NCBI GenBank assembly: GCA_903876665.1
Contig: CAIRAY010000184.1
Location: forward strand, 1-64,000
From: an uncultured Fibrobacterota bacterium
GTDB taxonomy: Bacteria; Fibrobacterota; Fibrobacteria; Fibrobacterales; Fibrobacteraceae
Direction of reading: 5' to 3'
Length of the DNA stretch: 64,000 nt
Shown here: piece by piece, positions 34,827 to 43,422 of the stretch
Position numbering within the stretch: the first letter of the stretch is position 1
Layout of the letters: every line of letters begins with the position of its first letter
Translations under genes and position numbers: made by a program
Notes under the pieces: generated by a model
What the model saw: the letters and a program-made list of their open reading frames with translations, nothing else
Told to the model about the DNA's origin: nothing
Database searches by the model: none

Positions 34827-35471
34827 ATGTTTAAAAAAGTATTGTCTGCATTTGTTGAAGTCACTGAAGATGAAAAGCCTGCCCAGGCTCCTTCCTCCGT
34901 GGCTCCTGTCCAACAGGCCTCCACACCGACGCAACCCGTTGCTCCCATGGTCTCGGGAGCCTTCAATCCCCAGATGCACGATGACTTGATGCAGGCCATT
35001 TCCAAGGCCAATATCGCGGGCTACGATTACCTCGAGCTCAAGGACGCCATCAAAAACATGGCTGCGCTTCCTTTCACCGAAGAGCAAAAGATCATGGCGG
35101 CCTTTGCCACGGTGACGCATTTGACCACGGCCCAAAATTTGGTTTCCTCCGTAGATGCCTACCTCAAGGTGGTGGATTCGAGCGAAGCCAAATTCCTGGA
35201 GGCCGCAGCCCAAAAAGAAAAATCTCTGGTGACGGGAAGAGAGGAAGAAATAAAAGTCCTGGACCAGGAAGTCGCTACCCTTTCCAATCAAATCCTGGAA
35301 GCCACCAACCGCATCAACGCGCTCCAGACCAAAAAGGCGACCCTCGCTTCCGAAAAGGAAGCCCAGCGGGTCAAAATTGACGCCGCCCGGACAAGCTTCC
35401 AGGTTACGGCCAAGACGGTCCGCGAGCAGCTGATGCAAGACCGGCAAAAAATTTCCAACGCACTCAAGTAA
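34827..35471 (+). CDS. Coiled-coil protein, first gene of six-gene envelope operon
   Basis: 214 residues with an AAGGGGAA ribosome site. After a Pro/Ala/Gln-rich linker (about 20-45) comes a helical domain (residues 50-110) and then a long heptad-like coiled coil (about 120-205: EEEIKVLDQEVATLSNQILE, then QTKKATLASEKEAQRVKID). There is no signal peptide or membrane span, so it should be cytoplasmic. I know no named family. It begins the operon that ends with the ABC ATPase at 40202 and may pair with the coiled coil of the next gene. Confidence 0.8.
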   Translation: MFKKVLSAFVEVTEDEKPAQAPSSVAPVQQASTPTQPVAPMVSGAFNPQMHDDLMQAISKANIAGYDYLELKDAIKNMAALPFTEEQKIMAAFATVTHLTTAQNLVSSVDAYLKVVDSSEAKFLEAAAQKEKSLVTGREEEIKVLDQEVATLSNQILEATNRINALQTKKATLASEKEAQRVKIDAARTSFQVTAKTVREQLMQDRQKISNALK

Positions 35472-35480
35472 GGATCATTC

Positions 35481-36464
35481 ATGGAAACTCCACAGACGCC
35501 TAAAAAGTTTTTTGAACGCCCCGAAGGAACCACCGGAATCATCTTTATGATTGCCCTGGGCATCCTGGGTGTGGTCATGCTCGACCGCATTCTCCCATTC
35601 ATCATCCGGGTGATGGAAAACACCATTTACGCCATGTGCCTCGCCGGTGGCATTGCTATGGTGGTTGTGTTGTTGTTGAATAATCGCTTCCGTACATCCA
35701 TGGTGGCTCTGTTTCAGCTCGCCATGCGTTGGCTCACGGGGCTTGTCATCGAGATCAATCCGATAGGGATTTTAAAAAACTACATCGATACTCTTCAAAA
35801 AAAGCTTGGAGCCATGGAGGTTCATCTTGGCGCACTCAAGGGCCAGTCCACCAACCTGAAGCGGAAAATTTCGGAAAAGAAGGCCGAGATGGAGCACCAC
35901 CTAGCTCAGGCCGAGCAATATAAAAAGGGCAACGATGCGCTCAATATGCAACTCGCCGCTCGCAAGGCCGCCCGCGAAGATGAAACCATCAAGAATTTCG
36001 CCGTTCAGCTCGAAAAGATGGAGCTCCTCTACAAAATTCTGATGAGCATGCGCGACAAAGCCAAGTTCTTGCTCGAAGACACAGCCCACACGGTGGAAAT
36101 CAAGGAATCGGAATACAAGTCCATCAAGGAAGCCCATTCCGCCATGGTCGGTGCCCGGGCTCTGATCGCCGGCGAATCTTCCCAAAAGGACATGTTCGAA
36201 CAGGCCATGCAATTCGTAGCGGACGATGTGGCCATGCGCATTGGCGAAATGGACAACTTCATGCAAATCTCCAAGGAGATTCTCAGTGGCGTCGATGCCG
36301 ACATGGGCATCCTCAATGACAAGGGCCTCAAGATGCTGGATGAGTGGGAAAAGAAAGATTCCCTCCTTCTTGGAAAAGACAAGCAGCTTCTATTGAATAC
36401 AACATCCACAACTGCGGCTCCCATGAGCGATTCCATGGCCGCCGACAAATATTTTGGAAACTAA
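35481..36464 (+). CDS. PspA-like membrane-anchored coiled-coil protein
   Basis: 327 residues. Two membrane spans (about 18-40 and 46-67) are followed by a coiled coil of roughly 200 residues with YIDTLQKKLGAMEVHLGALK and ISEKKAEMEHHLAQAEQYKK, resembling the helical hairpin of the PspA/IM30 membrane-stress family, though with a membrane anchor that PspA lacks. The resemblance is by pattern, not proven. Nine bases separate it from the gene before and twelve from the gene after, so it belongs to one transcript. Confidence 0.75.
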   Translation: METPQTPKKFFERPEGTTGIIFMIALGILGVVMLDRILPFIIRVMENTIYAMCLAGGIAMVVVLLLNNRFRTSMVALFQLAMRWLTGLVIEINPIGILKNYIDTLQKKLGAMEVHLGALKGQSTNLKRKISEKKAEMEHHLAQAEQYKKGNDALNMQLAARKAAREDETIKNFAVQLEKMELLYKILMSMRDKAKFLLEDTAHTVEIKESEYKSIKEAHSAMVGARALIAGESSQKDMFEQAMQFVADDVAMRIGEMDNFMQISKEILSGVDADMGILNDKGLKMLDEWEKKDSLLLGKDKQLLLNTTSTTAAPMSDSMAADKYFGN

Positions 36465-36476
36465 GGAGTAAACATC

Positions 36477-37997
36477 ATGGCAGTCAAAGTAAAAGCAGGC
36501 GGAAAAATCGTTATCGGTCTATTGGTATTCGGGGCTCTGGCTTTCGGGTATCTTCGATTCAAAGACCAAATTTTGCCCCAGGGCAAAGGTGCTAACGCCA
36601 CATCCGCCACTGGCGTAAGCAGCGAGTGTATCCGCGTTGGCGTAAACACCTGGGGTGGTTTCGCTGGTGGTCAATACATGAACGGTGGTTTCAAGCCAAG
36701 CTCTGATTCTCGTTTGCAAAAAGAATTCGGCGTCTGTGCGGACTTTATTGTGCTGGATGATCCCGCCCAGTCCCGCGAAACTTGGAAGGCAGACAAGGTG
36801 GATCTGCTCTGGGGCACCATCGATGCGTTCCCAACCGAAGTTGCGGGCCTCGCCGCCAATGAGCCCATCGCTCTTTTCCAAGTAGACTGGTCCCGCGGTG
36901 GCGATGCCATCGTCGTGCGTCGTGGCATTGAATCCGCTGCAGATCTCAAGGGCAAGACCGTTTCTGTCGCCGAAATGACTCCTTCGCACACCTTCCTGCT
37001 CTGGATGCTCGACGCCGCCGGACTCACCATCAACGATGTGAAGCTGGATCTCGTGGCTTCGGGAATTGATGCGGCCGCGCATTTCAAGGCCGGCCAAGTG
37101 GACGCCGCAGTGGTCTGGTCACCCGATGACCAGGATTGCATCAGCGCCATCCAAGGCTCCAAGGTTCTCACCAACACCAAACAAGCCACAAACATAATCG
37201 CCGACGTGTTGTATGTAAAAAAAGCCTTCCTCGAAAAGAATCGCGAAAAGCTTTCCCGCCTGGTCGAAGGCTGGCTCACCGGAAATGCTGAATTGAACGC
37301 GAACCCAGCCCGTCATGCTGAAGTAGCGAAGATCCTTGCAGCAGGCTACGGCCAGCCCGTCGATTTCTGCGCGACCGCCATGGCCAATGTGCGCTTTGTA
37401 ACCCATGGTGACAACATGGACTTCTATGGCTTGAATCCTGAATACCGTGGCATCAATGGCGAAGACCTCTATAACAAGATGACCGCTGTCTACAAATCCA
37501 TTGGCAAGGCCGAAGGCAAAATCCCCAACTGGCGCGTCATTTCTGACCCAACCTTTATCGAAAATCTGAAAGTGGCGGGCAAGCCTGGTCAAGAGTCTGA
37601 ACGTGCGGCAACCTTCTCTAAAGCCACCGTCCAGGAATCCAAAGCCAAGGCTGTGGCATCCAAGCCAGTCTCCATCTCCTTCCTGAGTGGCTCGGCCCAG
37701 CTCGATGAGAACGCCAAATACATCGTGGACGAAAAGCTGGTGGACCTCGCCAAAGGCTTCCCCAATAGCCGAATCCGCCTGGAAGGCAATACCGATGTGG
37801 TGGGTTCCCGTGGCTCGAACATTGGCCTCTCCAAGGCCCGTGCGCAGGCCGTCGCCTCTTACCTATCCAAAGAGCATGGCTTTGACCTGAACCGTTTTGT
37901 TGTAGTCGGAAACGGCCCCGACAAGCCTGTCTGTGAAGAAGCCACCCCGGATTGCTACGCCAAAAACCGTCGCACCGAATTCCAGATTCTGGAATAA
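36477..37997 (+). CDS. Substrate-binding protein fused to an OmpA peptidoglycan-binding domain
   Basis: 506 residues. A hydrophobic segment at 10-27 looks like an uncleaved membrane anchor. Residues about 50-370 form a periplasmic ligand-binding domain of the NMT1/TauA type (IRVGVNTWGGFAGG, LLWGTIDAFPTEVAG, LVASGIDAAAHFKAGQVDAA). From about 396 an OmpA C-terminal domain follows (SISFLSGSAQLDENA, EGNTDVVGSRGSNIGLSKAR) that binds diaminopimelate in peptidoglycan. The protein would thus bridge the inner membrane and the cell wall while presenting ligand to the ABC permease encoded next. Such fusions exist in databases as substrate-binding/OmpA proteins, but their role is not established as far as I know. 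Confidence 0.88.
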   Translation: MAVKVKAGGKIVIGLLVFGALAFGYLRFKDQILPQGKGANATSATGVSSECIRVGVNTWGGFAGGQYMNGGFKPSSDSRLQKEFGVCADFIVLDDPAQSRETWKADKVDLLWGTIDAFPTEVAGLAANEPIALFQVDWSRGGDAIVVRRGIESAADLKGKTVSVAEMTPSHTFLLWMLDAAGLTINDVKLDLVASGIDAAAHFKAGQVDAAVVWSPDDQDCISAIQGSKVLTNTKQATNIIADVLYVKKAFLEKNREKLSRLVEGWLTGNAELNANPARHAEVAKILAAGYGQPVDFCATAMANVRFVTHGDNMDFYGLNPEYRGINGEDLYNKMTAVYKSIGKAEGKIPNWRVISDPTFIENLKVAGKPGQESERAATFSKATVQESKAKAVASKPVSISFLSGSAQLDENAKYIVDEKLVDLAKGFPNSRIRLEGNTDVVGSRGSNIGLSKARAQAVASYLSKEHGFDLNRFVVVGNGPDKPVCEEATPDCYAKNRRTEFQILE

Positions 37998-38002
37998 GCG
38001 CG

Positions 38003-38815
38003 ATGTCCAAGATGGATTCCCTCTTCGCCTTGCGAAATACGATTCCTCCCCGCACCCGCTTGATTTTAGAAATCAGCGGGGTGCTATTGATTCTCCTGCT
38101 GTGGATAGGATTGACAGCCTTTGGGAATATTTCCCAGGCGCTTCTGCCCACTCCGCAGTCGGTCCTTTTCTCCTTCAAGGAATTGCACTTCGAGGATGCG
38201 CTGGTTCGCAACCTGTTCTTTAGCATCAAGCTCAATGTGCTGGGTTACTTGGAGGCCATTGCCATCTGTATTCCGCTGGGTTTTTTGGTGGCGCTTTTCC
38301 CCTTGTTCAATGGAGCCTTTTCACGCCACATCAATGCCATCCGCTTTTTGCCCATCACTGCGCTGACCGGTCTGTTTATTGCCTGGTTTGGCATCGACAC
38401 CAACATGAAGGTCCAGTTTTTGGCCTTTGGTATTGTTGTCTACCTATTGCCGGTAGTGGTCCAAAGGGTTTCTGATTTGGATTCTGTTTATCAACAAACA
38501 GCGTTTACCCTTGGCGCTTCCAAGTGGCAAATGATCCGCACGGTGTTTATTCCGGGCGTACTTCCCAAGCTCTCGGATGATATTCGGGTGCTGACCGCCA
38601 TCAGTTGGACCTACATCATTGTGGCCGAGCTGGTGAACCGGTCGGGCGGAATTGGTGCGCTCATTTATTCTTCCGCTCGGCAAAGTCGCATCGACAAAGT
38701 ATTCGCGTTGTTGGTGGTAATTGTTTTGCTCGGCTTTGTGCAAGACAAAATTCTGAGCGGACTGGATCGCTTGTTGTTTCCGCACAAATATTTAGGTTCC
38801 AGCGACGCAAGTTGA
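38003..38815 (+). CDS. ABC transporter permease, nitrate/sulfonate/taurine type
   Basis: 270 residues with about six membrane spans. The ATPase-docking EAA loop reads TLGASKWQMIRTVFIPGVLP, as in TauC/SsuC/NrtB proteins. It starts six bases after the substrate-binding/OmpA gene and its TGA overlaps the next ATG by one base. With the substrate-binding and ATPase genes it makes a complete importer; the ligand is unknown. Confidence 0.9.
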   Translation: MSKMDSLFALRNTIPPRTRLILEISGVLLILLLWIGLTAFGNISQALLPTPQSVLFSFKELHFEDALVRNLFFSIKLNVLGYLEAIAICIPLGFLVALFPLFNGAFSRHINAIRFLPITALTGLFIAWFGIDTNMKVQFLAFGIVVYLLPVVVQRVSDLDSVYQQTAFTLGASKWQMIRTVFIPGVLPKLSDDIRVLTAISWTYIIVAELVNRSGGIGALIYSSARQSRIDKVFALLVVIVLLGFVQDKILSGLDRLLFPHKYLGSSDAS

Positions 38816-39402
38816 TGAGCTACCTCGGGCTTTTCCTATATCCGTTTACCCTGCTGGTGACGATCCTGCACGAGATGGGGCATGCCCTGGGCGCCCTGCT
38901 CACAGGTGGCGCGGTGGTTTCCCTGAAGGTTGCCCCGGATGGCAGTGGGCTTTGCACCACGGCAGGTGGACTGGCTTTTGTGGTGATTCCCGTAGGCTAC
39001 CTGGGAAGCGTGGTTTTTGGAAACCTGATGCTCTACCTGGGAATCAAGCGCCCAAAACTGGCGAGGTCCGCCTTATTTGCATTCGCCCTGGCTCTAATCG
39101 GGATATCTTTTGTTTGGTTTGGAGGAATCACCTCTTTGGCCATTACCTTGGGTTGGGGGCTGGTGTTTTTGCTTATTGCATACAAACTTCCAAAAGTATC
39201 GCGCCTGTTTTTTATTTTGGCTGGCGTCTATTCGGTGGTCTATGTGTTGCGCGATTATTCCGGTGGTCCAAGCTCCGACCTTGCCGTCTTTGCGAGCTTA
39301 ACCCATTTGCCTGCTACCCTGTGGACCTATGTGTGGCTAGGATTAGCGGTTTTGATTACGTTCTGTAACGTGTTCTTCTTTTTAAGAGGGAAACAAAAAT
39401 GA
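38815..39402 (+). CDS. M50-type membrane metalloprotease inside the ABC operon
   Basis: 195 residues, about six hydrophobic segments. The zinc motif HEMGH lies at 19-23 in the first membrane span (VTILHEMGHALGALLTGG), as in M50B-type site-2-like proteases that cut membrane-embedded substrates. The second metal ligand motif typical of classical S2P (an NPDG-like loop) is not obvious, so the activity needs proof. Its ATG overlaps the permease stop and its stop overlaps the ATPase start (ATGA), so it is an integral part of the transporter operon. Confidence 0.83.
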   Translation: MSYLGLFLYPFTLLVTILHEMGHALGALLTGGAVVSLKVAPDGSGLCTTAGGLAFVVIPVGYLGSVVFGNLMLYLGIKRPKLARSALFAFALALIGISFVWFGGITSLAITLGWGLVFLLIAYKLPKVSRLFFILAGVYSVVYVLRDYSGGPSSDLAVFASLTHLPATLWTYVWLGLAVLITFCNVFFFLRGKQK

Positions 39403-40202
39403 GTCAAGAAGTCCAGTTTGCCAATACAGATCTCCCTGATCTGATTCAACTCAAAGACATTTCCCAAGTCTATGATGGCAACAAGGTTGTGATCAAGGAT
39501 TGCAACCTCCTGATCGAAGACAAGCCGGGCAAGGGCGAGTTCATAGTGATCCTCGGGCCATCGGGCTGTGGCAAAAGTACGCTTCTTCGCTATATCGCTG
39601 GCCTGCAGACCCCAACCACGGGCGAGGTCCATTTGAACGGAAAGCTACGCACCTCCAAGGATTCGGTGGGCATGGTGTTCCAGCGCTACTCCTCCTTCCC
39701 CTGGATGACCGTCCAGCAGAACGTGGAACTTGGGCTGGTTTATGCCGGGGTGTCCGCCAAAGAGCGCAGCCAGCGGGCCAAAGCCATGATCGAGAAGGTA
39801 GGCCTCGTGGGCCATGAGGGCAAATTTGCCCAATACCCCGCGCTCTCCGGTGGGCAGTTGCAACGCGTGGCCATCGCCCGTAGTCTGGTCTCCAATCCCA
39901 AAATGCTTTTGCTGGACGAGCCCTTTGGCGCGCTTGACATCCAAACTCGCCTGCAAATGCAAGAGATGATTCAACGGATTTGGAGTGAGTTCGAGGGAAC
40001 CATGATCTTTGTGACCCACGACATCCCCGAAGCGGTATTCCTTGCCGACGATATATACATCATGGGGCGGAACCCCGGAAACATCAAGCGGCACTTCCCG
40101 GTAAATTTCCCCCGCGAACGCACCCGCGACCTAAAACGCTCTCCCGAATTCAACAAGCTTGTCTACGAGCTCGAAGACGAAATGATGGCGTTGAATAAGT
40201 AG
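39399..40202 (+). CDS. ABC transporter ATP-binding protein
   Basis: 267 residues, TauB/SsuB/NrtD-like. Walker A GPSGCGKST (53-61), Q-loop FQRYSSFPW, signature LSGGQLQRVAIAR, Walker B MLLLDEPFGALD and switch FVTHDIPEA are all intact, so it should power the permease two genes upstream. Last gene of the six-gene operon; a weak hairpin AGTCAT/ATGACT at 40242-40260 follows. Confidence 0.93.
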   Translation: MSQEVQFANTDLPDLIQLKDISQVYDGNKVVIKDCNLLIEDKPGKGEFIVILGPSGCGKSTLLRYIAGLQTPTTGEVHLNGKLRTSKDSVGMVFQRYSSFPWMTVQQNVELGLVYAGVSAKERSQRAKAMIEKVGLVGHEGKFAQYPALSGGQLQRVAIARSLVSNPKMLLLDEPFGALDIQTRLQMQEMIQRIWSEFEGTMIFVTHDIPEAVFLADDIYIMGRNPGNIKRHFPVNFPRERTRDLKRSPEFNKLVYELEDEMMALNK

Positions 40203-40285
40203 GGCTTGCAAAAAAGAGTACTCCGCTGAAAGCTTGGCAACAGTCATATCGAAAATGACTTCTCCCTTCTTTTCGCCTCTCTCAT

Positions 40286-40768
40286 TTATTCCCCCCAGAC
40301 CTCGCGATCCAAAAGGGAGAGCCCCAAAAGGACCTTCTGATAGTGCGTAATGAGGCCCAGATCCGGGTCAAAAATATCCATTGCAGGCACCAAAGATTGC
40401 CAGGTCGTTTTCCATGAGGAAGGCGCAGAGCAATAGCTCAATGGACTCCGAATTGAGGGGGACTTCGCGCAGAATTCCTTCCAGCCGGATGGCCAGCCAA
40501 TCCGGGGATTGCATGGGAAGCTCCTGGAATTCTTTTCAGCGCCTTTGCAGGGCCGACTGGACCTCGCTGGGCGCTCCCTTCGCGATGCCGCCGAAATGCG
40601 CACAATGTATTCCAAGCGCTTGAATCGCCAGAGGGAAACAGGCTCATTGGGATCCATCACTTTGGGACATGAAATTTCCGGACGCCCTTTGCGCTAGTCC
40701 CTGTCAAATCGGTGCTGCAGAGCCTGTGGTTCTTGGTTGGAATGATTTGTGTTGTGATTTTCTTTCAT
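40286..40768 (-). pseudogene. Decayed gene with two frameshifts and two in-frame stops
   Basis: Starting at ATG 40768 (AAGGAA site upstream) the frame encodes MKENHNTNHSN...RFDRD, meets TAG at 40694-40696, and continues in the same frame as RKGRPEISCPKV and MDPNEPVSLWRFKRLEYIVR. Near 40600 the coding pattern moves to another frame (GGIAKGAPSEVQSALQRR, TGA, KEFQELPMQSPDWLA, LNSESIELLLCAFLMENDLA), and near 40385 it returns (MDIFDPDLGLITHYQKVLLG), ending at TAA 40286. The pieces join into a plausible protein of about 160 residues of unknown family. A 48-codon piece starting at 40514 has its own AGGAG site and could still be translated. Confidence 0.6.
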
Positions 40769-40783
40769 GGACAGAGTTCCTTT

Positions 40784-40813
40784 TTATTCGCGGACTCCTA
40801 AAAGAGATGTCAA
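40784..40813 (-). promoter_or_regulatory. Possible sigma-70 promoter of the pseudogene
   Basis: A perfect TTGACA (-35) at 40808-40813 on the minus strand, an 18-base spacer and a weak -10, GAATAA (40784-40789), sit 16 bases before the old start codon. The rest of 40814-40893 holds only a GCGTCA/TGACGC hairpin (40854-40870) after the GNAT gene. Confidence 0.3.
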
Positions 40814-40893
40814 GAATTTTTTGGTGATTTTGAATCGGTTATGATTTCTCTATGCGTCAAAAAATGACGCGTTTAATCCAGGAGTAGCCTCCC

Positions 40894-41397
40894 TTACCCT
40901 AGCCTCTTTTCCATCACATAATCGTCCATTACAAACCCACCGCCAATGTCAAAGCAAGCTTCTTCGCGCACGGTAAAGCCAAATTTTCGGTAGACTGCGA
41001 TGGAATCCCGGTTTCCCTTGTTCACCTGGAGGTAAATGCTCTGCAATCCCTGACTCCGGGCTCTGTTCTCCATGTGTCGAAGCATGAATCCCCCGAGCCC
41101 TTTCCTTCGATGCTCTTGCAAAAGGTACAGCTGCTCCAGTTTCATTTCACCAGGTTTGGCGGTATGGGCGCAACTGCAATACCCCGCCGGAACGTCGTCG
41201 ATCCTTAAAATGTCCATCCAGCAGGTCGCTGAATTCAAATACCGGCGAAGCTTTTCGGGCGTGTACCGGTCCGCAAGCATGCATTCAATTTGTTCCAGGC
41301 TAATCATGGTGGAGTAATGGGTGCGCCAAATAGTCTCGCCCAGGCCCTTGATGGTTGCGAAATCCGCTTCGGAAATAGGGTCGAGGGAGACAAACAT
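40894..41397 (-). CDS. GNAT family N-acetyltransferase
   Basis: 167 residues covering the GNAT fold. The acetyl-CoA motif is HRRKGLGGFMLRHME (about 94-108), followed by QGLQSIYLQVNKGNRDSIAVYRKFGF, the usual C-terminal half. The acceptor, probably an amine on a small molecule or protein, cannot be predicted. It lies nine bases after the inositol-monophosphatase-family gene on the same strand, which suggests co-transcription. Confidence 0.9.
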   Translation of the reverse strand: MFVSLDPISEADFATIKGLGETIWRTHYSTMISLEQIECMLADRYTPEKLRRYLNSATCWMDILRIDDVPAGYCSCAHTAKPGEMKLEQLYLLQEHRRKGLGGFMLRHMENRARSQGLQSIYLQVNKGNRDSIAVYRKFGFTVREEACFDIGGGFVMDDYVMEKRLG

Positions 41398-41406
41398 TCG
41401 AGTGTC

Positions 41407-42234
41407 CTAAATTCCCGCCTTCGCGGGATAAACGACATCCAAATATTTCTGGTGCAAAAGGCTGTTGCTGAACAGGACCTGTGCGCCGTCCGCAATTTTT
41501 AGCGGGGACCCGTCGATCATGGTGACGGTTCCACCGGCTTCGCGCACGAGCAAAGCAACTCCGGCGATGTCCCAGGGGTAGCTCATGGTCATGCTGTATA
41601 CATCTAAACGACCTGCAGCAGTGAAGGCTCCTTCCACCACCGCGGAGCCCACGCATTTGACCCGTTGCAGGTGGGTGGCCTGGGCGGTAAAAATGCGAAT
41701 GTTGCGGGCGTTCAGGGCTGGAATGTCTTGGATGGGGCCTACATTGAAATCTCCATTGGAGACAATGGCGCGTGATAATTCAGTGGTGGTGCTGACCCGA
41801 ATGGGTTTTCCGTTGCAAAAGGCGCCCTGGCCCCGGATGGCGGTGTACATCTCGTCAATGCGGGGAAGGTAGCACACGGCCAGTAGGGGTTCGCCTCGTT
41901 CCACAAGTGCGATGGAGATTCCCCACATGGGCATTCCCCGGCTGAAGTTCACCGTGCCGTCGATGGGGTCCACAATCCAGACCCTGTCGTCCTGGGCACC
42001 GGTAATCCCGGCCTCCTCGGTCCGCAAGCCATGGTCCGGAAACAGGTTCCGCAACCGGGAAGAAATTAACGCATCGCTGGCTAAGTCCGCCTCGGTGACA
42101 ATGTCCTTCGGGGATTTGTATTGGACCTCTCCCAAGCGTGACTGGATTTCTAGGCAAAGTGCGCCGGCTTCCTGGGCGAGTTTTGTAACCTGGGCCAGGG
42201 CTTCGGGAAGGAAAAACGGGGTAGAATGGGTCAT
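41407..42234 (-). CDS. Inositol monophosphatase family protein
   Basis: 275 residues from the ATG with GGAA upstream (MTHSTPFFLPEALAQ). The magnesium-binding motifs are complete: EEAG (about 66-70), WIVDPIDGTVNF, and SYPWDIAG near the C-terminus. Members hydrolyse inositol-1-phosphate, histidinol phosphate, or 3'-phosphoadenosine phosphates. As no histidine or sulfate genes are nearby, the substrate stays open. A 28-codon upstream extension lacks support. Confidence 0.9.
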   Translation of the reverse strand: MTHSTPFFLPEALAQVTKLAQEAGALCLEIQSRLGEVQYKSPKDIVTEADLASDALISSRLRNLFPDHGLRTEEAGITGAQDDRVWIVDPIDGTVNFSRGMPMWGISIALVERGEPLLAVCYLPRIDEMYTAIRGQGAFCNGKPIRVSTTTELSRAIVSNGDFNVGPIQDIPALNARNIRIFTAQATHLQRVKCVGSAVVEGAFTAAGRLDVYSMTMSYPWDIAGVALLVREAGGTVTMIDGSPLKIADGAQVLFSNSLLHQKYLDVVYPAKAGI

Positions 42235-42387
42235 AATTTCCAAAAATAGGTGATATTCGTCACAAAATCTAAAGATACTCGAAAGTGAGAGCAGTTCGTG
42301 AACAGTATTGCTTTGCACCAGGCGAGGATTAGGGCATATTTTCTAAATTGATGGATACTCCAAACCGGAATACCCTAGGAAACGATG

Positions 42388-43422
42388 ATGAAACGGCTTC
42401 AACAGATTCTTTGGCTCGGCATAATCGCCACTATTCTTCCTTCGTCCGCATTTGCTGCTGCCGATATCGCGGGGACCATGCGTGGTTTTGAAGACCGTCC
42501 AGGCTATGTCCAACCCATCGCCACCCTTTTTGGAACGTTGCAAAATTCAGGTTGGGTCAGCTCCGCCCGCGTGGGAAAATCTTTTGGATGGACCTTCTCC
42601 CTGGGAGTCCCAGTGGCGTATATCGGAACCGCCGACCACGCCTACGACTACACCTACAACACCGGCTGTGCCGAGCTGCGCGCCGCTGGGCGCATGTGCG
42701 ACCCCTCCTTTGATTCCCACACCATTGCGGGAGCCTCCACCATTTGGGGACCCGATATGGCTCCTGTTTCTTACCAGCGGTACGTGGCCGATGCTTCGAG
42801 TCCAACGGGTGTCGTTCAGGTTACCCAGGGCAATATCCCAGACGGCAACTCCGATGTCCGAGAGGTCACTACTCTCCCATTTTTGACACCACGCATCGCA
42901 TTTTCGGCCAACAACTTTCGTGGCGTTTTGGCGGGCATGTTCATTCCCAAGGTTAATGTGTTAAGTGGGTTTTCGCAATGGGGTTTGGGTGTCCAATATG
43001 ACTATACGCGCTTTTTGCCTCCTGCCGTGGCCGCCAAGGATTTCAACCTAGGCGTGGCGGGTAACTTCAGCAAATGGCACATCGGCTACGCTCCCCAAAA
43101 AGAGGTTTCGGGTCAATTGAACCTGGATGGCTTGGTGACTCAAGTAAGTTTAGTCGGCGGTTACCGTTTTGGAGTTGCAGAAGTTTTCACCGAGCTCGGC
43201 TACGAGACTTCGAGCTTTAAATCCAGTGGCAATATGGTCGAAATCAATACCAATGATCCCATTACCCCCAAGGTCGATGTGGACGGACGCAACGGGTTTC
43301 GCATGAGCCTGAATGTGGCCATGCATCTCGGAACTTGGCAGCCTGTTGTCGGGCAAACTTTTGGTGCGCAGTGGGGGACCACGGCCAATATTCTTCAATT
43401 CGGAAAGGAAGGTCAACAATGA
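42388..43422 (+). CDS. Predicted outer-membrane protein coupled to calcium-repeat lipoprotein
   Basis: 344 residues. I chose the second of two adjacent ATG codons because AGGA lies seven bases before it. A signal peptide (MKRLQQILWLGIIATILPSSAFAA) is followed by barrel-like strands, e.g. GWTFSLGVPVAYIG, GVLAGMFIPKVNVLSG, and VSLVGGYRFGVAEVFTELGY. I see no named family with confidence. Its TGA overlaps the ATG of the next gene (ATGA), so the two are made in step and may form a surface complex. Confidence 0.75.
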   Translation: MKRLQQILWLGIIATILPSSAFAAADIAGTMRGFEDRPGYVQPIATLFGTLQNSGWVSSARVGKSFGWTFSLGVPVAYIGTADHAYDYTYNTGCAELRAAGRMCDPSFDSHTIAGASTIWGPDMAPVSYQRYVADASSPTGVVQVTQGNIPDGNSDVREVTTLPFLTPRIAFSANNFRGVLAGMFIPKVNVLSGFSQWGLGVQYDYTRFLPPAVAAKDFNLGVAGNFSKWHIGYAPQKEVSGQLNLDGLVTQVSLVGGYRFGVAEVFTELGYETSSFKSSGNMVEINTNDPITPKVDVDGRNGFRMSLNVAMHLGTWQPVVGQTFGAQWGTTANILQFGKEGQQ

